Assembly: GCA_021286645.1 (NCBI GenBank) | Contig: JAJTBZ010000069.1 | Location: 1-64,000, forward strand | DNA length: 64,000 bases | Direction: 5' to 3' | From: Ignavibacteria bacterium | Lineage (GTDB): Bacteria > Bacteroidota > Ignavibacteria > Ignavibacteriales > Ignavibacteriaceae | In this document: positions 1 through 8,505 of the stretch, one piece after another | Numbering within the stretch: the first letter of the stretch is position 1 | Layout of the letters: each line of letters begins with the position of its first letter | Made by a program: the position numbers and the translations under genes | Notes under the pieces: model-generated | Seen by the model: the letters and a program-made list of their open reading frames with translations, nothing else | Told to the model about the DNA's origin: nothing | Database searches by the model: none

Positions 1-660
1 CGCAAACGTTTCAATAGCGACGACAGGCCGGAACGTAAGCACTTCAATAGCGACGACAGGCCTGAACGTAAACGCTTCAACAGCGACGACAGACCCGAAC
101 GCAAGCACTTCAACAGCGACGACAGACCCGAACGCAGGCACTTCAACAGCGATGACAGACCCGAACGTAAACGATTCGACCGTGACGACAGACCTGAACG
201 AAAACGATTCGACCGTGATGACAGGCCGGAACGCAAACGTTTCAATAGCGACGACAGGCCGGAACGTAAGCACTTCAATAGCGACGACAGGCCTGAACGT
301 AAACGCTTCAACAGCGACGACAGACCCGAACGCAAGCACTTCAACAGCGACGACAGGCCCGAACGTAAGCACTTCGACCGTGACGACAGACCTGAACGCA
401 AGCGCTTCGACCGTGACGACAGGCCCGAACGCAAGCACTTCAACAGCGACGACAGGCCCGAACGTAAGCACTTCGACCGTGACGACAGACCGGAACGCAA
501 ACGCTTCAACAGCGACGACAGACCTGAACGCAAGCGCTTTAACAGCGATGATCGACCTGAACGCAGGAACTTCAATAGCGACGACAGGCCCGAACGTAAA
601 CGATTCGACCGTGACGACAGGCCCGAACGCAAGCGCTTCAATAGCGATGACAGACCCGAA
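1..660 (+). repeat. Tandem array of twenty 33-bp units inside the coding region
   Basis: Units begin every 33 bases from 1 to 628 and all stay in frame. They differ mostly at third codon positions and at the N-S/D-R switch. Units 1-3 (1-99) are base-identical to units 8-10 (232-330), and unit 4 differs from unit 11 by one base. This points to a recent seven-unit (231 bp) duplication on top of the basic array. The array continues off the left edge, so the true copy number is unknown. Confidence 0.9.
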
Positions 661-804
661 GGAAAACGTTTCGGACGTGATCAGAAGAGATATGGAAATA
701 AGAAACGTGACGAAGGGCAGGGAGGGAATTCTCATTCAGGGGAAAGAAAAGAAAATAGACCGGGGACGAAGTTTGTTGTTCGTCGTAAAGGAAATAATAA
801 ATAG
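1..804 (+). CDS. 3' end of a gene with a 20x 11-residue Arg/Asp-rich repeat tail
   Basis: The coding frame starts at base 1 (the gene begins outside the window) and runs open to the TAG at 802-804, giving the last 267 residues. Twenty consecutive 11-residue units of the form RKRFNSDDRPE fill residues 1-220, with N-S alternating with D-R at the fifth and sixth positions. A degenerate unit and a basic tail ending in FVVRRKGNNK follow. Such RPER/DDRP-rich disordered tails are known on RNA-acting proteins of this phylum, for example pseudouridine synthases and DEAD-box helicases. No catalytic domain lies in the window, so the enzyme cannot be named. The tail is expected to be unstructured and to bind RNA through its arginines (inference). 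A second open frame across the same bases from 152 gives a Thr/Asn/Ser-rich translation and is a by-product of the 33-bp periodicity. Confidence 0.75.
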   Translation, partial: RKRFNSDDRPERKHFNSDDRPERKRFNSDDRPERKHFNSDDRPERRHFNSDDRPERKRFDRDDRPERKRFDRDDRPERKRFNSDDRPERKHFNSDDRPERKRFNSDDRPERKHFNSDDRPERKHFDRDDRPERKRFDRDDRPERKHFNSDDRPERKHFDRDDRPERKRFNSDDRPERKRFNSDDRPERRNFNSDDRPERKRFDRDDRPERKRFNSDDRPEGKRFGRDQKRYGNKKRDEGQGGNSHSGERKENRPGTKFVVRRKGNNK

Positions 805-834
805 AATTTTTAAAAAGCACACTGTGGTGTATAT

Positions 835-871
835 TGTAAACCTCACTCACCGGTAGTGAATGAGGTTTACA
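835..871. terminator. Hairpin between convergent genes, probable bidirectional terminator
   Basis: TGTAAACCTCA at 835-845 pairs perfectly with TGAGGTTTACA at 861-871, and an inner TCAC/GTGA stem extends the hairpin. It sits between the end of the repeat-tailed gene (804) and the end of mgsA (878), which are transcribed towards each other. Only short T-rich stretches flank it, so efficiency is uncertain. Confidence 0.6.
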
Positions 872-877
872 CTGATT

Positions 878-1348
878 TTAGTGCTGTCCTAAATCAATCT
901 TTCTTGCTCGGTACGTATTGTAATCGGGTATATAACGATCATATTCCTGGTTCATTAGTGGTGAAGATATCAGGAAATCGGCAGAAGCAAGATTATTTGC
1001 CACCGGTATATTCCATACTACTGCCATACGCAATAATGCCTTAACATCCGGGTCATGCGATTGTGGTTCGAGAGGATCCCAAAAGAAAATTAAAAAATCT
1101 ATTTCACCCGTAACTATTTTAGCGCCTATTTGTTGATCCCCGCCTAATGGTCCGCTCTGAAAACACTCAATAGCGATACCCAAAGTTTCTTCCAATAATT
1201 TGCCGGTAGTTCCCGTTGCAAATATTTGATGCTTTATAATCTCTTCTCTATGAAGCGAAACCCAGTTGAGGAGATCATTTTTTTTATGATCATGGGCCAC
1301 CAATGCAATTTTCTTTCTTTCGGTCATTGCAATTTTAACGTCCTGCAT
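878..1348 (-). CDS. mgsA: Methylglyoxal synthase
   Basis: The product converts dihydroxyacetone phosphate to methylglyoxal plus phosphate, a bypass that relieves sugar-phosphate build-up in the cytoplasm. The 156-residue length fits the family. Visible motifs are ALVAHDHKK near residue 15, ATGTTG at 44-49, SGPLGGDQQIGA at 65-76 carrying catalytic Asp71, and the FFWDPLEPQSHDPDVKALLR block at 88-107 carrying His98 and Asp101. His19 and Asp20 are also present, and the numbering matches the E. coli enzyme. WNIPVANNLASADF follows as expected. The start at 1348 gives the usual N-terminal length; an internal ATG at 1327 would also leave the domain whole. It is a single gene ending against the convergent hairpin at 835-871. 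Confidence 0.96.
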   Translation of the reverse strand: MQDVKIAMTERKKIALVAHDHKKNDLLNWVSLHREEIIKHQIFATGTTGKLLEETLGIAIECFQSGPLGGDQQIGAKIVTGEIDFLIFFWDPLEPQSHDPDVKALLRMAVVWNIPVANNLASADFLISSPLMNQEYDRYIPDYNTYRARKIDLGQH

Positions 1349-2018
1349 GCTACGCTTTCTTCTATTTTTTTACCAACCAGCTGAATGCCAACGTGGTTTA
1401 CAATTTATTAAAATTTATCTTATCCTAATATACTACAATGAAGACATTTCATAAGCCTGTACAAATACTTTAGCATTCTACCTGCTCCCGGCGTGGATGT
1501 GCAGCAATGCACACCTTTGGCCAGGCACAGTGTTTTACAACTTTTGTTGTATTGTCCGGAAAGTTTTTTTCATCTATTTTTTTTCATCTTTTTTCGCGTG
1601 CTTCGCAACAAATGGCGCTTTGAGCGATAACGTTTTGTACGGGAGACAGATAAAAGTTTTGTGAAGTATAGTAGTACTCTGTTAGCTGCAGTAGTTTGGG
1701 GATTCCTGGGGATAGGAACCCAAACGCAATGGAAGAGCAGATCCGCGTTTGGGTTCTATTCCATTTCCATAACCAAAATACGGTCTTTGCCCCGTAAGGT
1801 GATGGATGGACAAAACATAAAGGTGTATACCACTCAACAGATTTTGAGAAATCATGAGTAGATAAACCTGTCGGGATCCCTGCAAGTGCAGATGGCTGCT
1901 GTCCGAAAACTTCAGGGTAATTTTAGTTGCTATAGGAAATAGATTACTATGGCAAAACTTTATTGAGTTTGGTGCCATAACTGGAAGGATGCAGCCTGAA
2001 CATACGTTGCTATGTAAT
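1349..2018. other. Non-coding or decayed stretch upstream of the sorting-domain remnant
   Basis: No intact gene is supported here. A GTG-initiated frame at 1661-1861 starts with a plausible signal peptide (MKYSSTLLAAVVWGFLG) and then turns into sequence with no protein-like character. It may be the decayed 5' end of the type IX-secreted protein whose C-terminus remains at 2019-2266, but nothing between them confirms this. No tRNA or clear riboswitch fold was seen. Confidence 0.4.
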
Positions 2019-2266
2019 TTGGAGCAAAATTACTGAATCCAATTAATCCTTCCACGGTAATTGGGCTTATAGTGGGAACTCCGCAAACGGTGGCTGGAAA
2101 AGTTTATGATAGGTTGGGGAATGAAGTGAAAACTCTGGTTGGGGGTATATTGCTTTGGGGATGTATGAATTCCGTTTTGAAGCTGAAAAATTTTCTGATG
2201 GGGTAAATATATTGGTTGACTTGCGGTGATAGGTCAGAAATGCAGAAAATGAGTTTATTGAGATAG
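2019..2266 (+). pseudogene. Remnant of a type IX secretion C-terminal sorting domain
   Basis: Read with frame changes, the translation is LEQNY, then NPINPSTVIGL, then KVYDRLGNEVKTLVGG, then YIALGMYEFRFEAEKFSDGV, and finally GDRSEMQKMSLLR with a TAG at 2264-2266. This is the familiar order of the Por-type sorting domain (LEQNYPNPFNPST ... KVYDLLGxEVxTLV ... GxYxxxFDAxxLxSGVY ... KKMxLLK). At least three indels break it: after 2033, near 2147-2155 and near 2223. No single frame covers it, so the gene is dead. The host must have, or have had, a type IX secretion system to make sense of such a domain. Confidence 0.85.
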
Positions 2267-2356
2267 CTCCTGATAAGTAGGATAACGGGAAAAATACTCC
2301 TCAATATATGGCAGGGCGTGGTGAAAACTGCGCCCTGTTTATATATTCCGTCACTA

Positions 2357-2992
2357 TTATTTTTTTAAGAACTTTACAACTGCTTCTGTTCGTGAGCGAA
2401 CGTGTAATTTTTCGTAAATACGGTGTATGTGAGTTCGAACAGTTTCAACGCTGATGAATAGTTTATCGGCAATTTCTTTATATCGGTATCCTTTAGCACA
2501 ATACTCAAGAATTTCCGCTTCTCTTTTGCTTAGTTCATCGTTCCCGCTATTGTTTTTCGAAATTGAAAAAGTTGAAACCACTTTTCGTGCGATACTTCCC
2601 GACATTGGTGCTCCGCCATGTGCAAGTTCCCTAATTGCATCGAGCAATTTAATTGGAGCGGTGTTTTTCAGAAGATACCCCGTAGCACCTGCCTTCAATG
2701 ATTCAAATATCTTATCTTCATCCTCGTACACAGTGAGCATCATTATCTGTAAATCAGGTAGTTCATCCTTTAACCGCCTGATACATTCGATGCCATTCAT
2801 TTTTGGCATCTGAATATCCATGAGAACAACATCTACCGGTAAGGAAGGTATTTGCTGAAAAGCCTCAAGCCCATTATTAAATGAGCCGGTACACTCTATA
2901 TCTGATGCAAGATTAATCAGTTCTGTTATGCCTGATCTAATTTCATCTTCATCTTCAACAATTACTACGGAGATTTTTTTCATATCAACCAT
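2357..2992 (-). CDS. NarL/FixJ-family response regulator
   Basis: This is a 211-residue two-domain regulator. An N-terminal receiver (about 5-125) has the acidic pair in VIVEDEDE, the phospho-acceptor Asp in VVLMDIQMPKMNG (Asp59), the Thr in MMLTVYED and the Lys in GYLLKNTAP. A LuxR-type helix-turn-helix (about 145-208) shows LSKREAEILEYCAKGYRYKEIA and FISVETVRTHIHRIYEKL. It should bind promoter DNA when phosphorylated. The gene lies 34 bp downstream of a propeller-domain kinase whose HisKA_3-type dimerisation domain is the class that pairs with NarL-type regulators, so the two are very probably partners in one operon. The in-frame ATG four codons in (2983) is an alternative start. Confidence 0.95.
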   Translation of the reverse strand: MVDMKKISVVIVEDEDEIRSGITELINLASDIECTGSFNNGLEAFQQIPSLPVDVVLMDIQMPKMNGIECIRRLKDELPDLQIMMLTVYEDEDKIFESLKAGATGYLLKNTAPIKLLDAIRELAHGGAPMSGSIARKVVSTFSISKNNSGNDELSKREAEILEYCAKGYRYKEIADKLFISVETVRTHIHRIYEKLHVRSRTEAVVKFLKK

Positions 2993-3026
2993 CGTGTCAA
3001 TTTACAAATTATTCCGAAAAGTGAAA

Positions 3027-6020
3027 TCAAACAAAAGTTGTATTTCGCAGCGTGATTCGTATTTCAGTACCCATGCCATCTGCCGATAAGATTTGAATTT
3101 CCGCACCGGCCATCCCTGCCCGTTCAGACATATTGGTTAAGCCGTTTCCATGGGAGGATGTGTTTCCAATTTCAAAACCTTTCCCGTTATCTCTACAGAT
3201 AAGTGTAAACGCATCCGTTGCAAACTCGATTGATGCAGTAAAACGGGTCGCGTTGGAATGTTTAATACAATTGTGTACTATTTCTTTTATTATTAAGAAT
3301 AGATTTCTCCGGTGCTCTGTACTAAGAGAAAGTTCCGGCAGCTCATCAGGGAAATTTATATCGCATTCAATGTTGGTATCTTCCAACTCCTTTTGTATAT
3401 ATTCACGAACATAGGCAGCGAAATTATTGAGCCCGTCGTTGCGGGTATTCATTGCCCAAACAATTTCACTTACATTTGTTATTGCCTCACGTGAAAGGAG
3501 TGAAATTTTCTGTAACTGTTCAGATAGTTTCCCTTCTTCAATTTTTTGCCTTTTTGCAAGTTCTGCAAGAATTGAAATTTTAGTTAAACTTGATCCGACT
3601 TCATCATGAATATCCTTCGATATTCTCGTTCTTTCCCGCTCAATTTTTATCTCGTGCTCCATCTGAAGCATTTTCCTGCGCGATTTTATCTGCGATATTT
3701 TGAATACAGCAAAACCAACCAGAATCATAAAAAATAAACCCGTACCGGTTTGAAACCAAATTGTAGCGTAGTATGGTTTCGGGATTTTTATGACCAATGA
3801 ATCACCCAACCGATTCCAAATGCCGTCATTATTGCTGGCAAGAACAATAAATGTATATTCGCCGGGAGGAATATTTGTATAAGTGGCCTCGTTTTTATTG
3901 CCAATAACACGATACTTATCTTCAAAGCCTTTGAGAATAATAGAATAGTTGTTGCGATTTGAATTGCTGTAGCTTAATCCGTAAAACGTGAAACTCAGAT
4001 TATGGTTGCCCGGTGTTAGTGAAAGTGTTTTACCGGTAGAGGTAATTGAAAAAACGGAATCATCAATTGCTGCATCTTCAATGAATACCGGAGGAGAAAT
4101 AGTGTTCTTAGACATCTTCTCCGGAGAGATTACCGCGATACCCTTTGACATAGCAAATAACAAACGACCATCTTTGGTTTTCCAGCCGGCCGGTTGAGTA
4201 CTTCCATTCCCTTCTTCGCTTTTTAATCCGTCGGCACGGGTATATAAGGTATAATGTACATGAGAAATCTTTTTTTGATCCAATTGGAAGAATTGACTCT
4301 TTGGGACAGAGTATATACCCGTATTGCAGCTAAACCAAAGATTACCGGAGTTATCTTCCAGAATTGTATGAAAGACATTATTATACAGCCCCTGCGAGGT
4401 TGTGTAACTAATAATTTTCCCTTTATCTAATCTGTTAAGGCCATAATCTGTTCCAATCCAGAGAGATCCCCGGGAATCATAGAATAACGTTCTAACCCAT
4501 GCATCAGAAAGCCCGTTTTGGATTGTAAAGTTTTGCATAAGACGGCCACTGTGAAAAATCTGTAATCCTCCCCGGGAACCCACAAATACGTTGCCATGCC
4601 TGTCACCCGTAATTGCACTGATATAGCCGTGTAGAATCCCCTTGCTCTTATCAATATGTTTGCAAGAGTCTTTAGTGATAATGTAAAGGCCGCTAAAAAC
4701 ACTTCCTCCCCATATTGTGCCATTTTCATCCTCATATAGTGCCTGTACACCCTGAATATTCGAATGTTGCGGGAACATATTTTCCAGGCCCTTTGAGGAT
4801 AGCCGCATGATTTTTGAGCATGCGATGGAAACGCTGCCATCATGCAGTGGAAGCGCTGCAATGAAATACATGCGGGCCGCGGGAGAAGGAAGGGGGATAT
4901 TCTCAATTTTCGAGTTGGTGATTTTGCCTATAACCGATTGCATGGAAGTTGACCAGATAGTACCGTTGTTATCTTCGCAAACGCTCCAAACCACATCACC
5001 CTTCAAGCCTTCATCACGAGATAGGAAACTAACCTTTGGTTCTGAAATTTTAAAAAGCCCTGCACCATCGGTACCCACCCACATATTGCCTTCTCTATCA
5101 AAGTACACGCAAATTATTATGTTTTTACCAATAGCCGAAGTAAGATTCATATTTTCTGCTGTAGTGGCAGTGTAGCGGGTCAGATCGGGCATTGCAGTCC
5201 AAATAGCACCGTTATAATCCCGGGTGAAAACATTGGGAAAATTTTCTCTATACGCGAATGGCTGTGACGTGTGTTTGCTAAGTGAAAAGATAGTGCCCTG
5301 ACAAATTATAGAAATTGTTCCGCCCGGTTCTGATGCCAGACCTAAAACCACCTTGTTTGGAAGAAGCTTTTTGTAGTCATACGATGTTATGCCTGAATTA
5401 TTAAAGCAATAAACTTTGTTACGCGTGTTAATATATATACAGCCGTCCCCTCCTTTTATCATAGTATAATAAAAATCAGGGCTTGTTTTGTTTTCGAAGC
5501 ATACTTCAGTAAACCTGTCTTTTTCCAGCTTATACAGCCGGTTTGCATCGGTTTGTGCCCAGAGTGTACCATATTTATCTTTTAGCAGGTGCCCCGTCAT
5601 TACGAATTCGCTGTTATTCCTGAAGTTACAGATAACATCTTCAAACCGTCCGTTTTTATAACGGATAACGGCTTTGCTCGTGGCAATATATAAAACTTTA
5701 TTATCGTCTTCGCATAACGCAACAATTCTGTTGCTTTTTAACTGTGGCAGATTTGCAGTTGTAAATACCGTAAAACGAACTCCGTTGAAGCGGAACAATC
5801 CTTCATATGAACCAAACCACATATAGCCGTCAGCGGTTTGGTAAATGCTCACTACAGAGTTTTGAGGGAGCCCATCCTTTACCTGCCAGTTCTTTATAAT
5901 ATACTGCGAGCATTTTTTCAAGGGGTCGAGTTTTTGTGCTTCAAGTAATTGCGGCGATATGAGAAATAGTACTACAAGCGTAAAGGGAAATGCGCGGAAG
6001 TTTTGTAGAAACATTTGCAT
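3027..6020 (-). CDS. Propeller-domain (Reg_prop/Y_Y_Y) membrane histidine kinase
   Basis: This is a large envelope sensor. After a signal peptide (FPFTLVVLFLI then LLEA-Q), many repeats with motifs such as GYMWFGSYEGLFRF, GNMWVGTDGAGLF, GSLWIGTDYGLNRL and GNLWFSCNTGIY make two seven-bladed periplasmic propellers over about 600 residues. A Y_Y_Y domain (NNYSIILKGFEDKY, YTNIPPGEYTF) follows, then one membrane helix (TGLFFMILVGFAVF). The cytoplasmic part has a HisKA_3 H-box (RISKDIHDEVGSSL), an N-box (EIVHNCIKHSNA) and a G-box (DNGKGF). Family members often sense sugars or polysaccharide fragments; no ligand can be read here. The frame is open to 6113, but starting there puts 31 extra residues before the signal peptide, so the ATG at 6020 is preferred (6053 is another option). 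It is followed by the NarL-type regulator. Confidence 0.93.
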   Translation of the reverse strand: MQMFLQNFRAFPFTLVVLFLISPQLLEAQKLDPLKKCSQYIIKNWQVKDGLPQNSVVSIYQTADGYMWFGSYEGLFRFNGVRFTVFTTANLPQLKSNRIVALCEDDNKVLYIATSKAVIRYKNGRFEDVICNFRNNSEFVMTGHLLKDKYGTLWAQTDANRLYKLEKDRFTEVCFENKTSPDFYYTMIKGGDGCIYINTRNKVYCFNNSGITSYDYKKLLPNKVVLGLASEPGGTISIICQGTIFSLSKHTSQPFAYRENFPNVFTRDYNGAIWTAMPDLTRYTATTAENMNLTSAIGKNIIICVYFDREGNMWVGTDGAGLFKISEPKVSFLSRDEGLKGDVVWSVCEDNNGTIWSTSMQSVIGKITNSKIENIPLPSPAARMYFIAALPLHDGSVSIACSKIMRLSSKGLENMFPQHSNIQGVQALYEDENGTIWGGSVFSGLYIITKDSCKHIDKSKGILHGYISAITGDRHGNVFVGSRGGLQIFHSGRLMQNFTIQNGLSDAWVRTLFYDSRGSLWIGTDYGLNRLDKGKIISYTTSQGLYNNVFHTILEDNSGNLWFSCNTGIYSVPKSQFFQLDQKKISHVHYTLYTRADGLKSEEGNGSTQPAGWKTKDGRLLFAMSKGIAVISPEKMSKNTISPPVFIEDAAIDDSVFSITSTGKTLSLTPGNHNLSFTFYGLSYSNSNRNNYSIILKGFEDKYRVIGNKNEATYTNIPPGEYTFIVLASNNDGIWNRLGDSLVIKIPKPYYATIWFQTGTGLFFMILVGFAVFKISQIKSRRKMLQMEHEIKIERERTRISKDIHDEVGSSLTKISILAELAKRQKIEEGKLSEQLQKISLLSREAITNVSEIVWAMNTRNDGLNNFAAYVREYIQKELEDTNIECDINFPDELPELSLSTEHRRNLFLIIKEIVHNCIKHSNATRFTASIEFATDAFTLICRDNGKGFEIGNTSSHGNGLTNMSERAGMAGAEIQILSADGMGTEIRITLRNTTFV

Positions 6021-6127
6021 ACAAGTTGAGTAAATAACAGTATACCGCCTCATTTGCTTTATACCATTCAACCGCAATGGTTTCTCTTCGGATAATATTC
6101 GTGGTAAATGCACAAAATCCTCTGGTG

Positions 6128-6994
6128 CTATTGTAATGACTCGTGAGCCTTAACAGAGCAACTGGCATAATGAACTACCATATTAACGAGCTCTTCAGGA
6201 CTTCGTGCAATAACTTCTCCACCACGGGCAACTACCCAACGTGCCACATCTTCCAAAGAGTTAGCGAGACAGGTAACTTCGGCAGTTCCATTACTGTTAA
6301 TAACTACGCTCTGGTTCTCAGCCAGTAAAGGCACCTTTCCTCCGGCCAGCCATTGCCTGGTAAACAAAAGTTTTACCTCCAGGCTTTTCTCACTTACCCA
6401 TGCCCCAAAGGAACTTTCTACAAGATGATTGAAATCGGTCTCCGGCATGGAGACGGATTTTTCGGGTAAAATCTCGATATCGATCATTTTCTGAAGTAAG
6501 AACTGCTTTCGTTTGCCATTTTCATCCGCGAGCAGGCGCCACTCGCATTGCTTTTCGAACAACAGCAAAGGAGCAATAATTCGAGTAAGGGATCCTGCCT
6601 TTGCATCTTTCCTGTAACTCAAACGCACCATCTTTTTCCCGTCAATAGCACGCTGTAGCAGAGTAAACGTAACGAGAGCCTTTTCGTGTAAGGCGCCGGC
6701 CAACAGACCTGCTGCCGTTACCAGAGTTCCGCCAGTGCGCGATGTAAGGGCATATTCGCTTAATAATTGCTTTACCAGATCGGGGGTTAGGCCCGAAGTG
6801 ATTGCTACTCCTTTTCGCGGAATGGAATGAATGGTGATTCCGAGCGACCTGATATCACTCAAATCCCTTTTAATAGTTATAGAAGTACAATCAAAAATAT
6901 CTTCCAGATCAAAAGTTGTATAGATGCCGGGGTAAGCCAGTACAAGACCTACAATCTCTATTTGTCGTTTGATTTTAATGCGAAGTTCAGACAT
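6128..6994 (-). CDS. WYL-domain transcriptional regulator
   Basis: The 288-residue protein has an N-terminal winged helix-turn-helix (about 1-65, with TSITIKRDLSDIRSLGI as the recognition region and PRKGVAI as the wing). A WYL-like domain follows from about 125 to 200 (KKMVRLSYRKDAKAG, IIAPLLLFEKQCEWRLLA) with a C-terminal WCX-like segment near 205-280. WYL proteins are ligand-responsive regulators, often binding nucleotides or nucleic acid, and many control stress or defence genes. The exact W-Y-L triad is not evident, so the sub-family is uncertain. It is divergent from the unknown pair at 7169-8286 with a 174-bp shared promoter region, which suggests it regulates them and itself. The propeller kinase follows on the same strand. 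Confidence 0.8.
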   Translation of the reverse strand: MSELRIKIKRQIEIVGLVLAYPGIYTTFDLEDIFDCTSITIKRDLSDIRSLGITIHSIPRKGVAITSGLTPDLVKQLLSEYALTSRTGGTLVTAAGLLAGALHEKALVTFTLLQRAIDGKKMVRLSYRKDAKAGSLTRIIAPLLLFEKQCEWRLLADENGKRKQFLLQKMIDIEILPEKSVSMPETDFNHLVESSFGAWVSEKSLEVKLLFTRQWLAGGKVPLLAENQSVVINSNGTAEVTCLANSLEDVARWVVARGGEVIARSPEELVNMVVHYASCSVKAHESLQ

Positions 6995-7168
6995 AGAATA
7001 CTTGTTTTGTTCTAATACAAAGATACACTACCATTTTGCCTTAACCAAAGAGTATCATTGAATGATACCATAAGCAGAGAGCAACTGCAATATTTTGGTA
7101 TAACATTTTTTATTGATTAATAAATGAAACTGTTGAATCCGCTTATAAAAAATAAGGAATAGTGAAAA

Positions 7169-7738
7169 ATGAAAGCTTTTGCAAATATTTCCCGTGAGTT
7201 ACTTAGCATAACCGGCAATGCATCAGTACGGATAATTATTCTCTGTATGCTCGCCGGATTAAATTTCGCAGTTATCTGGGGCAAAAAAGCCGAAAACAGG
7301 GGAATCGGTAATTATTCCCAGGATCAGCAGAAAGCCGGTTTATCGGGGGAAGTAATATTTGTAGACTCCCATTGGCAAATAGTAGATGTACATGAGTCAG
7401 TTATTCCTGAAAAACGTTACTCGGATTCAGTAATTAATGACCGGGAAAGGAAGAAGATTGTAAGAGTTACATATTTGGTAACTTATGCCAAAGGGTCCCC
7501 TGCAATTGATCTAAATAAACCAATTCTGATTGATTCGGCGAATCGGGAGTATTCCGGAGTGGAAATATATACCGGCGGAGTACTAGCAAAGCATACTCAG
7601 TCAGGGCGCTATAATAATACTACCGACTATAAAAAAAGTATAACTCTTGAATACATACTGCCGGAAGAAATATTAGACTTTGCTTGTCGGATTTATTCGC
7701 TTACCGATAAAGAAAACGCAGCCCAGATTATTTTATAG
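7169..7738 (+). CDS. Membrane-anchored or exported protein of unknown function
   Basis: This 189-residue protein is not recognised. It begins with a hydrophobic segment (IIILCMLAGLNFAVIWG, about 22-38) that could be an uncleaved anchor. A soluble region of about 145 residues follows, rich in beta-type strands (SGEVIFVDSHWQIVDVHES, KIVRVTYLVTY, KSITLEYILP), so it probably faces the periplasm. AGGAA lies 12 bases before the ATG, supporting the start. It opens a two-gene unit with the next gene (29 bp gap) divergent from the WYL regulator. No catalytic motif is visible. Confidence 0.6.
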   Translation: MKAFANISRELLSITGNASVRIIILCMLAGLNFAVIWGKKAENRGIGNYSQDQQKAGLSGEVIFVDSHWQIVDVHESVIPEKRYSDSVINDRERKKIVRVTYLVTYAKGSPAIDLNKPILIDSANREYSGVEIYTGGVLAKHTQSGRYNNTTDYKKSITLEYILPEEILDFACRIYSLTDKENAAQIIL

Positions 7739-7767
7739 AAACCATACAGAGAAGAAAGAATAAAGTG

Positions 7768-8286
7768 ATGTTATTGCCAAATTGGAAAAAATTACCAGAA
7801 CTTGAAATTACCCCGGCCATGCAGTTTATCAGGTCATTGTTTGCCGAACGGTTCCTTGAGGAGAAAACCAATGGGGCCTGCGGTTTTACGTATTTAGAAT
7901 ATATAACGAGAGCTTCGCTTGAGCGGGCAATGCAACATTCATTTGAGAACGGATATGTTGCTGTACATCCGGATTTTTGGCGAAGTACCGCAATCCGTAT
8001 CCTTGAAAACTCGGGATTCATTCGCATCGCGTTTGATGAAGATCATTTCCCGGCTCAAAAAAATATTGGTATTAGTCAGGGTATGGTAGATATGGCTAAA
8101 TATGCTTTAGGAATTTTTATGCAGTCGGGGAAGAAAGTAGTAAGCTTTGATGAATTGCGGGATTTATTACAAAAACAGCTCGCTTTATTTGAAACATGGA
8201 ACGAGGAATTAATTGAACAGCCTATAATACGAACTGTAGTACTGCTGGAGATTTTGCCATTAATAAATAGTTACCTGCAATGGTGA
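7768..8286 (+). CDS. Soluble protein of unknown function
   Basis: The product is about 172 residues, predicted cytoplasmic and largely helical, with no signal peptide or membrane segment. Not recognised. Features visible are a long N-terminal region with FTYLEYITRASLERAM, a central VHPDFWRSTAIRILENSGF and a hydrophobic C-terminus ending in NSYLQW. The ATG at 7768 directly follows a GTG at 7765, and either could initiate; a purine-rich GAGAAGAAAG lies upstream. It probably shares a transcript with 7169-7738, and the pair's expression may be set by the divergent WYL regulator. Confidence 0.6.
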   Translation: MLLPNWKKLPELEITPAMQFIRSLFAERFLEEKTNGACGFTYLEYITRASLERAMQHSFENGYVAVHPDFWRSTAIRILENSGFIRIAFDEDHFPAQKNIGISQGMVDMAKYALGIFMQSGKKVVSFDELRDLLQKQLALFETWNEELIEQPIIRTVVLLEILPLINSYLQW

Positions 8287-8505
8287 GAACGCGCCTTCCC
8301 GGTTAGGAACCACTTCCCGATATCAGGTATTTGAGCCCATTTGGTAATAACTATACGAAAGATTTTATTTTTTTGATATATTGCATCTCGAATTTTATTG
8401 TTGCATGATTGTTCGGGGAGCACATCATCAGGGCGGCAAACTGGGGAATTTCTTGGGCAGTGTATCCTGTCAATTCTAATTGTCAATTAACCCATTCGTG
8501 TTATT

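Noticed and set aside
1-660. Regular short repeats as a possible CRISPR array
   Set aside because: The units are contiguous with no spacers, keep one reading frame and vary at third codon positions, as expected for a protein repeat.
152-856. 234-residue plus-strand open frame with Thr/Asn/Ser repeats
   Set aside because: It is an off-frame reading of the 33-bp repeat array. Frame 1 gives the RPER-type repeats, a basic tail and a sensible stop at 804.
1661-1861. 66-residue frame with a signal-peptide-like start
   Set aside because: Only the first part looks like a protein. It may be the decayed 5' end of the sorting-domain gene, so it is not listed as a live gene.
8287-8505. 71-residue minus-strand frame before the PAS/GAF kinase gene
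   Set aside because: No protein-family features and it lies in a promoter-sized gap.
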